From Termitomyces sp. T153 (Eukaryota; Basidiomycota; Agaricomycetes; Agaricales; Lyophyllaceae): a stretch of 64,000 nt of DNA. A program made the translations under genes and the position numbers. The DNA lies in NCBI GenBank assembly GCA_018296165.2, contig JACKQL020000005.1:124001-188000 (forward strand). Direction: 5' to 3'. The notes under the pieces are model-generated. The model saw only the letters and a program-made list of their open reading frames with translations, was not told where the DNA came from and ran no database searches. Shown one piece after another: positions 43,545-56,376 of the stretch; positions within the stretch are counted from its first letter, which is position 1, and every line of letters starts with the position of its first letter.

Positions 43545-46244
43545 ATGCTCCATAGCTCTACAGATATCCCATCTAACGAATCTCCATATATAAAGCCTAC
43601 CAAATTCAACCAGAACCAAGCCAGCCATCATGGATTATCAGACAGTCGCATTCTCCTCGGTGTTCCCTCAGAGACTCTTACAGGGATCACCGCCTATCTT
43701 AACCCTCCATCCTTGCTTTCCCTCGCCAAGGTCCACAGCCGACTCGCATTGCACGTAAAAAATGACAATACTTGGCACAGGGCATTCGTCTGTCAGTTTT
43801 TGGGTATAAGCCCTGAGAGCGAGATTCACGACGATGTCAAGAGCCTCATGCTAAGACGTTCCGAAAGCTCTTGGAGAATTGAATTTATCGTCCGTTACAA
43901 GCTCAGAAGGTCCGTTTCACTAGCTCTTTCCGCATCATCAATGCTGATAAGGATTCAGACGCTGGGAAAGGTCTCGCAATCCGACCATCGCACATATCCC
44001 AGTTCACTCTGAGATTTCTAGCATCCACATGATGCCTAACTTTGGCCTCCTCGCGTCCTCTGTCCGGTACGGGATCGTCTCCCGATCCCTGCCGCTGAAT
44101 GGGAAAATACTCTCAGGATACCTTGATGCCTCCGGTCTTCGTCTTGGCCTAGGGGTAGGCAACCCCAACGCTGAATTTACTCCTGACGTTTCTACCTGTG
44201 CGATCACATCCGATGGAGGAACCGCTAAAATATTCTGGGGTTTCCGACATGGAGAGGTCGGGATTTTGACTGCGCCACGAGCAATCGATGCTGCCAAGCG
44301 ACCTGTGTCTGAATTTGTGCGATGCGAAGTTGATGAGGAACACGTCGGTGCGGTAGTTGATGCAGTTTGGGATGATCCGTCTACAGTTGTTGCTACGGGT
44401 GGAGCAGATGGCGCTGTCAAACTCTGGGACACGAAAACTGTACGATGCTTGTGGACGTCCGAACGCAACGCTGGCGTGTTGATGCCAGATGCTTGCTGCA
44501 AAGTTGCTGTATCAGTTGCGAAAGGTTTAGTAGCTGTCGTCATGACAAGCGGAGAGATCGTCGTTTGGACGGGTTTTCACTTCAATGGAGGATTTTCCTC
44601 TGCTGCAGTCACCGAAACTCGAATTCCTTGCCCCGTCGAGCCCACTGATTCGACACAAGATCCTGCATCTGGCGCGCCTCGAACGGCATTAATTCTTTGC
44701 ATCGACACTCGATCTGTCAACCCCACAATCCTTACTGCCTTTGAGGACGACTCCTATTTTTATCGCCTCAGCATTACCCAGTCTGGCGTTGTTGAAACTA
44801 CCACGTTCGGCGACGCAGCCTTTGGCTCCCTATCCTGCATCAGCCCCTTCTTCTCCAACTCTACCGAGCCCAGCTTTATTCTCACAGGCGATCGCATGGG
44901 TTGCGTCAGCGTTTACGCCTGGGATTCTTCCACGAGCGCCACGCCTATACAGTGCGTCCGCAAATTCGAGGCTCACGAAGATGGCGCAGCCGTTACCGCT
45001 CTAGCATGGAATGGCATCACGCTGATCACAGGCTCTGACCGCGGGACAACGTATATCTGGGATGGACTCACCTTTGAGTACTTACGTTCGTTCGCCTCAC
45101 CTGTTCCCCGTGTCCGTGGGCATGGTAATAATCAAGGAAGAGAGATTGAGCCTGTGAACCAAATTCTTATTGGTCCGGAGAATCTAGTCCTTTTGGTTAG
45201 TGTGGGAAACAGGGTGCTAGCATGGATGGCTGGTAATGTTCCCAAGCATAGTTCTGGCGGTGTCAGAGGAAGACATACCCCAGGCTCGGCTGGCAAGAAA
45301 AAGAAGGATAAGAGTGGGGCAGCGAAATTTTTGCGTGAGTGCAGTATCTCTCATGGTATTGATCTTGATGTGGCTGAAATCCTTTGGTAGATCAATTAGA
45401 ATTGCATCAAACAATCGCAGAATCAAAGAGTTTGCTCAAGCAGGAGTCTGAAATTATACAAAGAACTCATGGCAGAGTACGGGAACACCTCGCACAATTG
45501 GAAAATTTAGGGTTAAACGAGGCCGAGGCAGTAGAGTACATACTAATGCTTAGCCGTGACGAAGCACAACAGCGCTCGAATGACTCAAGTCCCAACGTCG
45601 AAGAAGGGATTTTCGAGAACTTCGACTTCGACGACGTGTCCCCGAATTCAAGTCATATCATCGCAAGCTCCAGTACTTCATTCCCTCGCTCCCACTTGAA
45701 TGCGGGTACAAATATTCCTAAAAACAGTCATCTCATACCGCATTCCCTCTCAAGCGAGAAGATTCGCGTCTCCCCGCCGTATCGTCCTGAACCTACTCAA
45801 GCCGGTCGGGACGACACGTCTCATGGCTCGTCCTCGTCCCCATCCCCAGCAGCTTCAGATGATACGCACTTCCCTCCCATTTGTACCAGCGTGAGCCCTC
45901 CGACCCCACTTACGGATCGTGCATGGAGCGCGAGTCGATCAAGTATCTCACGGACAAGCAGTAGTGCAAGTCAGGACAGCGTCAGCGGGCGATCTGGCCA
46001 GGGGCCTCTTCCTGGAAGCCCGCAATCTGGACGCTCGACAACGTCGGCCTGGGCTGCCCCTCTGCGACATTCTCCTGCGACTCCAGCGTGCAATTCGCCT
46101 TCGATGCCGGTGTCGTCATCATCGTCGGTGAGATCCAATCGGTCGATTGGTGGGAGTGCAAGGGAAGAGGAAATGGACGAAGAGCTGAGATTTGTGTTGG
46201 AATTGAGCCTTGCTGAAGCTAGAAGTCGGGGCGATGATGTTTAG
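43545..46244 (+). CDS. F-box/WD40 protein with C-terminal ubiquitin-interacting motif
   Basis: Three exons (43545-43909, 43959-45334, 45391-46244) total 2595 nt, 864 residues. An F-box-like segment (VPSETLTGITAYLNPPSLLS) near residues 43-80 is followed by RRRWERSRNPT across the first splice and then WD40 blades (GKILSGYLD, AKIFWGFRHG, GADGAVKLWDTK, VSVYAWDSS, GSDRGTTYIWDG). Residues about 590-865 are low complexity and end in EEEMDEELRFVLELSLAEAR, a good UIM (acidic run, then L-x2-A/S-L). F-box proteins deliver substrates to SCF ubiquitin ligases; fission yeast Pof10 is an F-box/WD40 comparison. The start is ambiguous: a TATA-like TATATAAAG at 43586-43594 lies inside the proposed coding region, so the true leader may differ. 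Confidence 0.82.
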
Positions 46245-47130
46245 ATAGCAACTAGCCCATACACAATAGAGTTTCGTCTCGTAGTATGTATGCTCATGTG
46301 CTGGTATGTTGACGCATTAGGTCATACTTGTGTTATTTTTGTTATATGAGTTCCGATACTGTTGTTAGTTTACATTGTGGCGAACATTTCTCATATTGCG
46401 TCATAATCTAGGCTGTCGAGGCCAAGTGGTAAGCAATAGAGGGAAGGATATGAAAAATGATGTCGTCGGTAAAGTGTAGATCATACAGTTGCTAAAAATT
46501 TGCCATATTTGTGCAAGAACAACGTAGATAGCGATACAAGGTTTTCTATGGTCAGAGGAGTACACAATACTTAGAGTACTTCAGATTACACAAGTTACCT
46601 CGTGTGTGCCACAATGACGCCACAACGACTCTTTCGAATTCGTAAACAACTGTTCGCTCCTGATACCTCGTAATGGTACATCAAAGGAAGTTAGAGGTTG
46701 AAAGATACTCATGAAGGTTTGTGATATATGAAGGGAACAGATTGCATGTGCGCGGAGTAGGCCATCATCACTGGAACCTAGTGCAGTTGAGGAACGTTGT
46801 ATCAAGATGAATCGGAAGGAATGCATATATTATTGATTTGAGAGATAATGCAACCTGATTTCCTGATGACACGTTCATTCGATTTAAATAGGTGCTAAAA
46901 GGTGTGAAAGACATATCTGGCGATATCAGTACATACTAAGATCTACAATAGTTCGTGCGTCAAGAAGTGCGGAATGATTCTATGGCGGATCGTCTAGGCA
47001 ATCCACTGGCTTCTACAGGTCATCTGGCGCATAATAAAGATAGCATGACGAAAGTGGTTGAGGCAGCGACACCGAAAGGAGTGAAAAGGTAGGAACACAT
47101 GACATAACCAGAGATTGTAGGTATGAAGTT
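46245..47130. other. Convergent intergenic region
   Basis: Between the 3' ends of the F-box/WD40 gene and the Rheb gene. Contains an 81-codon minus-strand frame (46826-46581) without recognisable features. Nothing I can support. Confidence 0.5.
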
Positions 47131-47971
47131 CTACATGACGACACACCGGCTTGCCTCAGGCTCTTTCTGATTGGGGAGAGACCTTTTCTCGATTTCTTCA
47201 AGGCACATTTCAAACACCTTGGCTGTGATGTAGTGGATCAGCAAATCGTCTTGGTATTGATCCGGACTTCGACTTACCAACATTCTTATTCTCCTTCGCA
47301 CTGGTCTCTTGGAATTGGGCATGTAACTGTCCAGCCAATTTCTGACCTTCATTGAACTGGACTTGACGGCTGCGGAAATCAGCACACGATGAGGTTCGAA
47401 AGAAACTCGGAAACTCCACCTTTGATGCAGATCGCTCTTAGAGCCGACAATGACGCAAGGGATATCTGTGACACCACAGAAGTCGACAATCTTATCGTAA
47501 ACGATTTGTATCATCTCGAAAGAGGCACGAGAGGTGATAGAATAAACCAGGACATATCCATGGATTCCTATAGCGTGCTGAGCGTTCACGGGTGAGTATT
47601 CATCCTAACCCTCGCATCATAAACAGTGAATTCAAAAGAAAGTTCGACCTCACCCACCTGTCCGGCGGTATCGATAATATGACAGTCGTATTGCACTCCA
47701 TTGTAGGTGACAGTCTTGACAGACGTAGTCTCAATTGTTGGATAGTAAGCGTCCACAAAATGATTCTGTTGAAGGCAAAAGAGATTGAGCGCGAGATATT
47801 TCTACAGAACGCCAAGTGAACTGACCTCTATAAACTGCTTCACGAGAGACGACTTTCCTGTTTGACTTGTCTGTCAAAATGGACCCACAAAACCGCTCTA
47901 TTCGCACACTGACCAACCGAACGGGAGCCTAAAACTGCAATCTTTCTTCTCTTGAGGCTGTCCCCGGACAT
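47131..47971 (-). CDS. RHB1: Rheb-family small GTPase
   Basis: Six exons (47971-47914, 47857-47826, 47765-47658, 47604-47420, 47369-47278, 47222-47131) sum to 567 nt, 188 residues, close to the usual 184. All GTPase motifs are present: G1 GSRSVGKSS (Rheb carries Arg where Ras has Gly), switch I YYPTIETT, G3 DTAGQDEYSP, G4 GSKSDL (with Ser where N-K-x-D is usual), and G5 ETSAKEN. The C-terminus CVVM is a CAAX farnesylation site. Rheb activates TORC1 and influences amino-acid uptake in fungi. The SKSD in place of NKxD also occurs in some fungal Rheb-like proteins as far as I recall; I cannot check this here. Confidence 0.93.
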
Positions 47972-48334
47972 TGCAGAGGAAAAAGTTGCGGAAGAACGCC
48001 AAAGGACAACCAATCCGCCGCCCGCGTCAACTGAATAGGAGACTCATTATTCCGCAATTTGATTGGTTCCGTGATTCACGTGATAACTCAACTGCCGGTC
48101 GTTGTCCGTAAGGAAATCCATGGGGGGCACAAATAATGTCATTAGTTAGTAGTATATGGTATGGAACACAAAACAAGATAGGAAAATGCTACATGCACAA
48201 AAACTATTAAATACAGACGTAATTGAAACCGGACTGGAAATTGAGTCAATACCCTATCTTCTGCGGAATCAAAAGCAGTTGCAACGGATCCCCTTCGCCT
48301 GGGAGAGGCTCTGCTTGATATCCTCACCGTGATC
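47972..48334. other. Intergenic between Rheb promoter and the BAR-SH3 gene 3' end
   Basis: About 360 bp, no gene seen. The first part should hold the Rheb promoter; no obvious TATA. Confidence 0.5.
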
Positions 48335-50682
48335 CTAAGTATCGGGCGTCGATAGCTCCGTTACACTCTCGAATGGTGATCGATCGTGGCTACTAACGGA
48401 GGCAGGAGTAAGAACTTTCATCTTGTATAGTCGTTCAGGTACAGGAGGGCTAGGCCCGAGCGCGGTGGTAGTCAACCGTCGCGGTGGCGGGGGAGGAGGT
48501 GGCTTCTTTCCTGATGCAGTGCTTCCGACAGCTGCAGCTTCTGTAGCGCGCCGTGGAAGTGATGGAGGTGATGCAATATGAGAGGGGCGTGGGATGGTCA
48601 ACTCTGCAGAGGGTTTGCTCACAGGATCCACCTGGAAATCATCATCGAAACCATTGTTGAGATCCGCAGACCGAGAGAAGGGTACAAAAAGTTTGTCATC
48701 CTCATCGCCTCCGAGGCTGCTGATAACACTCGCAGCGTCAGATGTACCATTAAAGAAAGTAGCAGTGTGATGTGCGGAAAGAGGTTTTCTTCCAAAGTCG
48801 TGGTCGTCATCAAAATCGTTCGATGAGTAAGATATGACATCGTCATCCAAGTATTCTCTGGAAGCATCATCATTGGGAGAGGATAAAGCAGCTGCTCTGA
48901 GAGAAGTTTTGTGGCGTCTAGGAACGACAGGTTTCGAAATTTCCTCCACACGGGAAGTTGGAAACAACCCTTTCTTGCCGTTCAATTCGCCCATCCACCA
49001 ATCGTCCAAGACTTCGTTGAGAACAATTATCTCCTCTCCAGCAGCGAACGATAATTCATCCACACCACCAGAAAAGCTATGTGTCGCTCGGACAAGCTTC
49101 TTCTCCAAAAGATATGGAGGCTTGAGGATCTTGGGCGGAGATTTAGGCGATGCGTCCCTCGACTTAGACAACCTCCGAGTAAGAGAGTGGAACGTGCTGG
49201 ACTTCTTTGATGGTGAGTTGCGCGTGACATCCTCATCCACTTCCCCCTCAGGCTGATCGGCCTCCAAAGAAGAAAACTTCTCCTTTTTCTTGCTCCGGCC
49301 CGTCATAGAATCCATCGCACTCGATGCCCAGCCCGCAACACCTGTACGTTTAGAAGTTTTGTCCTTCTCCTTCTCCTTGTCGTCCTTCTCCCCAATGGTT
49401 GCTCCACTGTCTGATCGCTTCCTCGACGAACGGGACGCCGGTCTCGATGGCGGCTTACTCGAGACAGATTTTGGGCTCTTGGAGAGCTTACGAGAGAGTT
49501 CGGATTCGGATTCTGGGGAGTTTCTCGAATGTGGAAAGACATGGGGAGGCGCGGACGTTCGGCGAGGGGGAACATGCATTAAGGATGACCTAAAGACGTG
49601 GGTTAAAGGAAACCTCCTTGAGCGATGGTTTATGAAAAACTTACTCGTCATACCAGTCACTCTTGACATCCTTGAGAACGTTCAAATACTGTTCGACAAA
49701 ATGAACCTCTTGATCAAGGAAGTTGGTAAGTTCACGCATTTGATCCATCTCCTTATCCTGAATGGCATGCATCTGGGCTTTCACCTCTTCAGACGTCTCA
49801 TCACTGTCAACCAATCGATTGTTCGAGAGAATACATCATTAGAAGAATGAAAAGACATACTAGCGGTCCCGAGCTGTTTCCATCTCCTCTTCAGCTTCCC
49901 GTTTCTCCTTCTCCTTCTTTCCGTTCTTCAGCTTCTCGTATTTAGCTACAGCCGCGTCATAGCTCAACCTACAATATCGTCACCAAGACACCAGCGAAAT
50001 TTCAAATGTGTACAGACCTCCGGCTCTCCAGCTTCTTCTTATGAGCTTCATAGTCTTTGATCCCACTCGTGTATTGTTCCAAAAAGGCTAGGAAGGTATC
50101 TTTTAAGGTCAAAGCAAATGCTTCCTGAAGTGCAGCGACTTTGCAATGAGCACGACCAAATTTGACCAACGATGGGCCTGAAATTCCATTGGTATGTCGC
50201 CCGGTGAAACAATGCCATTATAATGCTTACCAAATGCCGAATCATCACCAAACTCCTCTCCGTGTACAATCATCACAATGCCTAGCGTGTCAATTGGTAA
50301 CATTTTCTCACTGTCCTCGAAAGCATCGTTCTTCTTTTTCTTCGCAAGGGTGTGCTGATATGCCCCAGAAGCTGCCAGCAGCCTAGGTAGAATAATTAGC
50401 ACATGGAACTGAACGCATGACGTTTGTGCAAACTTGATAGCACCGTCCCTCCGCAGTTCAATATCTTTCTCAAGCTCTTGGAACTCGTCCGAAAGTGTTG
50501 TCTTGTCTCGCGACAAGATGACCTCTCCAGCCCACTACTCACCGGAAGTGGTGTGATCAGTCCAAACTCAGCCAAGCTGGCATCCGGAACACGAACCTGG
50601 CGAAGCTTTCCCAGCTACATGGCAGAAGAATCAGTAATTTTAGTTCTCATTTGTAAGGTCTGCCTACCTGCTTGCTAGCCAT
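48335..50682 (-). CDS. BAR and SH3 domain protein (membrane curvature/endocytosis type)
   Basis: Multi-exon gene. Exon 1 (50682-50668) encodes MASKQ, exon 2 (50614-50597) LGKLRQ, and exon 3 starts at 50534 with WAGEVILSRDKTTLSDEF. The BAR domain continues with EKMLPIDTLGIVMIVHGEEF, VKFGRAHCKVAALQEAFALT, KKLESRRLSYDAAVAKYEK and EVHFVEQYLNVLKDVKSDWY down to about 49640. The last large exon (to TAG 48335) has a Ser/Lys-rich stretch, an SH3 domain (VRATHSFSGGVDELSFAAGE, DDWWMGELNGKKGLFPTS) and a Pro-rich tail (KKPPPPPPPRRL). BAR dimers bind curved membranes, and SH3 domains recruit actin or endocytic partners. Exact junctions around 50370-50440 are uncertain; a short intron is needed there. Confidence 0.85.
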
Positions 50683-51019
50683 TGTGGGCAGGGATAATGA
50701 GTAGTTTGGGTACGCTGATCATGAAAGGAGTTCATCTCTTTTACCTTCCCCCTTCGGAGAAATGCGACGTGATCGATGAGAGATCGAATCGGGCTCTAAA
50801 TTGACGGAGTTGCCAAGGCTGTCAGCGCTGCGCTGCATCGAGACAAAGAGACAATGCAATGACCCGAACATCAGGCTCACATATGTACAACCCATTGTCT
50901 TTATGTGTTCACTTATGCTCATTCCAGCAGTACGCCGAGAGGTTCTTTGTAACGGATGATATAATTAGGTAGAAACACAATAACCTTGGGCTGCTCCAGT
51001 ACAATACATGCAACACTTC
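50683..51019. other. Short intergenic region
   Basis: About 340 bp between the start of the BAR-SH3 gene and the 3' end of the SWP73 gene. No gene seen. Confidence 0.5.
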
Positions 51020-52689
51020 TCACTGCATACCCTTGGCCGCCAGACGCATACCCTCTTGAATGGCAACCGCCTGATAAAAAACATGAGCCACTACGAATAC
51101 TTGTACTGTGACAAAAATTACCTCCTCAACCCAGGGTAATCGGAAGAATTCACTCCGTTTGAGCTCTTCCTGACGTACAGTCATGCCTTCACTGGGCCCG
51201 CTACCAAGTACAGTCTCTAGATCTCGAGACTGAGATTCTAGCCAGGTCTGTATGAACTTGGCTGGGTCTCGTGCAAAAGACTCTAGGAACGTCTTCTTGA
51301 GATGTGAGTTATGTAAAGACTGCGCAAGAAGTGCAATCTCCGAGCAAAGCATGAGACACGAGTTCACAGCCGGTCAGAATAATGATTACATACTTCATCA
51401 TCCATTTTTGTCAGTACTTGTGTACTCTCCTTTGTCTGTAGGACCATAGCTGCCATCCGGTTCTTCAGCGACAGATCTTCCATCTTAATCTCAACATCCC
51501 ACGCCTGAGGGCGCTCTGGAGGTGGAATAGCGGGGTTGATTGTGTAATGTAGAAGGACAGGATCAGGTTGAGTGAGGAAGCGGTTCACAAGCTCAGGAAG
51601 CTGTTGGAAAAAGATATGTTCTCCTCCAAATATCTGCATTAAGGGTAACATTATCGATACTCGACACAACCCGACCTATTGATGAAAACGCACTGGTCTT
51701 AATCTGTCATCTGCCCGTATCATGCGTCGGTCAGTTTTGTCCTGAAGATTGTTAACCTTGATGTAATTCCAGAGCGCCTGGATCGCGCCAATTCGGCTTT
51801 CAGATTTGATTCCAAGGATATTGCCTAAATTTTCCCCGTGTCAGTTTACAACAGAAAGCGTGTCACGCGAAAATACATACTGAGCTCGCCAACAACTTTC
51901 AATTGTTCGGGGTAATGATCTAAATAAAGGATTACCCGGAATTTCGTTGGTACGTCGCCCGTCCGTTTGACAGTAAACCCGTCCAAAACAGGATTGTGAT
52001 GGCCTGGAGCTCGTGGCCACTAGAAATCGGCATGAGTTCGAATCTCGAGCACGCCGAAGGTATAATTACCTCGACGATGTTGCCGTCGGGGTATAGTGAG
52101 GGGTCACGGTCCAATTCAATTATCATACGTTTGATCATAGTCGAGAATTTGCGCTGCGGAGTTTTGTCCCGAGTCCGTTGATTGAATGGCTTCAGGTAAC
52201 GCCTTAAGTTGGCACGCGTCGCATACGAACATACACGACGTACCTCCAATAATCGCCCCTCAATCTTGAACTGCCATGCGGGAATACCATCTCCAGTTTC
52301 AAAGTTAGCAGTTATATCACCTCCTCCCTGCCAAAGCTGCCCAGAGACCGTATGGCTGAGAAATAGCCGCAATGTCCGTGTCGTCTGAATTGCAACATTA
52401 AGCGTGATATATTCGACAAACGATGTATGAGGTGACGCACCGATGGATTCCTCGTCAGTGCATCCTGAATTTCTGACCTCTTCCTCATCATCGTCCAATC
52501 CAACTTCCTGTCCATCTCAAGCAAGTCCTGGTACATCTGCGAATCCTGGGCGAAGTCAGGGTTTTGTAGTATGACATTAGGAATAGTTTTGTCGGTAATT
52601 TTACGTTTCCTGTAGAAGATAAAAAAGAAATCAAACCAGTCCCAAAACAAGAGACGATAAGTCTACTTCGCAGCTTTAGGTCCCTCCAT
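51020..52689 (-). CDS. SWP73/SMARCD-type chromatin-remodelling subunit (SWI/SNF or RSC)
   Basis: Begins MEGPKAAK (ATG 52689); the first intron splits the Lys codon before KRKITDKTIPN. Successive exons give the family landmarks: LLEMDRKLDWTMMRKR, TLRLFLSHTVSGQLWQ, WQFKIEGRLLEV, FSTMIKRMIIELDRDPSLYP, then the SWIB region (LGNILGIKSESRIGAIQALW, NYIKVNNLQDKTDRRMI, LRPIFGGEHIFFQQLPEL). The C-terminal half has PAIPPPERPQAWDVEIKMED and ends RLAAKGMQ. Homologues are Snf12/Rsc6 in budding yeast, Ssr3/Rsc6-like proteins in fission yeast and BAF60 in animals. They form the structural bridge between remodeller core and transcription factors. Whether it belongs to SWI/SNF, RSC or both cannot be read from sequence. 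Intron positions past exon 2 were placed by homology only. Confidence 0.9.
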
Positions 52690-53058
52690 TTTCGTGAGTT
52701 TGGATTCAACGGAAGAGTGATGTCACTCTGTCACTCAATTTGTCACACTCTTGGACCATCATAATCACTTGGTCCTTTAAGCTTCAAGGGCGCTATGAGT
52801 CCTTATTCTGTAGCCCATTTGGAAAGGAATATGCGAACATCATCCCAAACGCGACTTCTCCAGCAAATCTACCGAAAACCAGCCAAAGACATGGAATGCA
52901 CATTATATTGTCACATGAGCAAACTTCAAGCGCAAGCAAGAAGAAACAGTCATAGGTCTGTTCGACACTAATATTATCTCGAATTGTGGCACAACAATGT
53001 TACCAGTCCGAAGGTCAGCTTCTTGTTCTTTCACTTGGCTCCAGTAGTACCACAGTCA
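52690..53058. other. Intergenic, SWP73 promoter side
   Basis: No gene seen. Lies upstream of the SWP73 start. Confidence 0.5.
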
Positions 53059-53150
53059 GCGTGCAATGACAGGCTCGGCAATGGCCCCCTCAACGACACC
53101 AGTGGCGTTAATCTGGCGAATATTCTTCTTGATATTGGCAAATACTAGTA
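53059..53150 (-). pseudogene. Fragment of a GH10 xylanase
   Basis: The minus strand reads FANIKKNIRQINATG, then V-V-E-G-A-I-A-E-P. It aligns with [20 protein letters not shown] and E-L-D in the complete xylanase 1.2 kb to the right, the strand leading to the nucleophile Glu. DNA identity over about 70 bp is clearly visible. No other GH10 part adjoins it, so it is a partial duplicate. Confidence 0.65.
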
Positions 53151-53909
53151 GTCTTCCGGTGGCAATATCGCTCAGCTGGAAGAAATGTGGCGTCATTTGT
53201 GCCTCCAATATCTTGCTGCGGTAAAATTCCCTCCCCTTCGTCCCTAATATCAGTTTTTCCTCCTTCGATTGCTCTCACCGCGGCACGCCTCTTCCTGTAT
53301 TCTATTGTGCTTCTCTCCAGCATAGCATTCTTAACGCATCCCAACCCTGTCAGGCTTACGCCTCAACAGTTTCTCAGTCATCTTTCAACCTCCAGCTAGT
53401 CAGTCCACTTGACGCCCTTTTATGAATTGGTTGACCTATCTGTCGTCGCCTTGCTCGCATTCTATAGTATGATGAACTTCGCGTCCATCGTTTATATTCA
53501 CTTCTTAAGAACAAGAGCTTTACGCCGTCATACGCCTTAGCATCCTCTGTTGGTGCTGACGCTGTGATCCTTGAGCAGGTTCGATGCCGAAGTTCAACCG
53601 ATGATGAGAAATTATCCTCGTATGGTGGTATCCAGGGTAGTTCGATGCGCATCTACGTGATCGTGATGTTGTACAAAAATTCCTTAATCGCCGGCCTGCT
53701 AATGGGCTACATACTTCAGTGGACATTGGATCTGTCAACTACACTACTTATGCATTCAGGAATGCTTCTGCATACAATTACATTGGATGCGGGGGAGCTC
53801 AGAGCGCCTTTATGTATTAATGGGAAGTGATCTCAAGATTTTTTACCTAAAAACTGCAAAAGTCGTTACCATTGATTCCTTGATACTGTCATGAAATTCT
53901 AGTATACAC
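53151..53909. other. Intergenic, no supported gene
   Basis: Open stretches overlap on both strands without motifs. Possibly diverged remainder of the GH10 duplicate, but I cannot show it. Confidence 0.4.
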
Positions 53910-55561
<1,652 letters not shown>

Positions 55562-56376
55562 TGCGTGTATAAATTGAACAAGGACGGGTGGGTGCGCGAG
55601 CCACAATCGCTCCCAACATCGGGCGCTATTTAACCATTGCTGTAAACCCCTATGTAATTACTGGAGCTAAAGATGCGGAATAAGTCCCTCAGGGGAACGT
55701 GCGACGCATGCCGGGGCACAGGACACTTGATCCCTTAGGCGCGTTTGTGGGGACTCGGGAATGCAGTTTTAGTTTGCTAGTTTGATAAATTGGGTCAGTT
55801 GACCTCGCACAAATCTCGGAGGTAGTGGAGAAGAGTCACCGACATCAGTGACATCAGATCGGGAAATTTATTGATGGGTTGATCCCGGCCCGTCGCTTCG
55901 GGTACCGAAAACAAGTGCCAGTTCTTGGGCAACATGGCGCCGACGAAAACGCATATATGCCATGCGACATGGTACTGTCAGGAACACATGAACTTAGACC
56001 ATCCAACTCCAGCACCGCGACCACGCAACGCCCACATGCATGACACTTGGTCTCGATGATCCAACTCATCCAATCCTTGGTCCTCACTATCCTCGGTGAC
56101 TCTACGTATCAAGAGCTCAAATCAGCAAGGAGGAGTTTGACCTAGACAGTAAAAACAGATTCGTTCCCGTTCAAGTCTGTTCTGCAGACTCATTCATAGG
56201 CTCTAATATGCACAAAATCTACTCCATTTGCGTGCAACTATATACGTTAACTCGAACGATCTACACAAATATGATAATCTTCCATTATCCCTATGAACAT
56301 CGATGAGATGAAGGCTTACAAAAGTCCATGCTGATTGAGATCCTTATATTATGATATTACTGTTGCGGAACACACA
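55562..56376. other. Promoter side of the xylanase gene
   Basis: About 800 bp between the xylanase start and the 3' end of the Rtt106-like gene. A TTAAATAG sequence (minus, about 55632) may act as TATA. No gene seen. Confidence 0.45.

Noticed and set aside
43586..43635. TATA box plus ATG at 43629 as the real start of the F-box/WD40 gene
   Set aside because: That ATG is in a different frame from the F-box and no splice site joins them; kept only as an ambiguity.
50543..50596. Exon reading VRVPDASLAEFGLITPLP in the BAR-SH3 gene
   Set aside because: Treating it as intron restores LGKLRQ-WAGEVILSRDKT, the expected BAR N-terminus.
51990..52070. tRNA-like B box (GAGTTCGAATCTC) with an A-box-like stretch upstream
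   Set aside because: It lies inside an intron of the SWP73 gene, the T stem has a mismatch, and no acceptor stem pairs across the expected distance.
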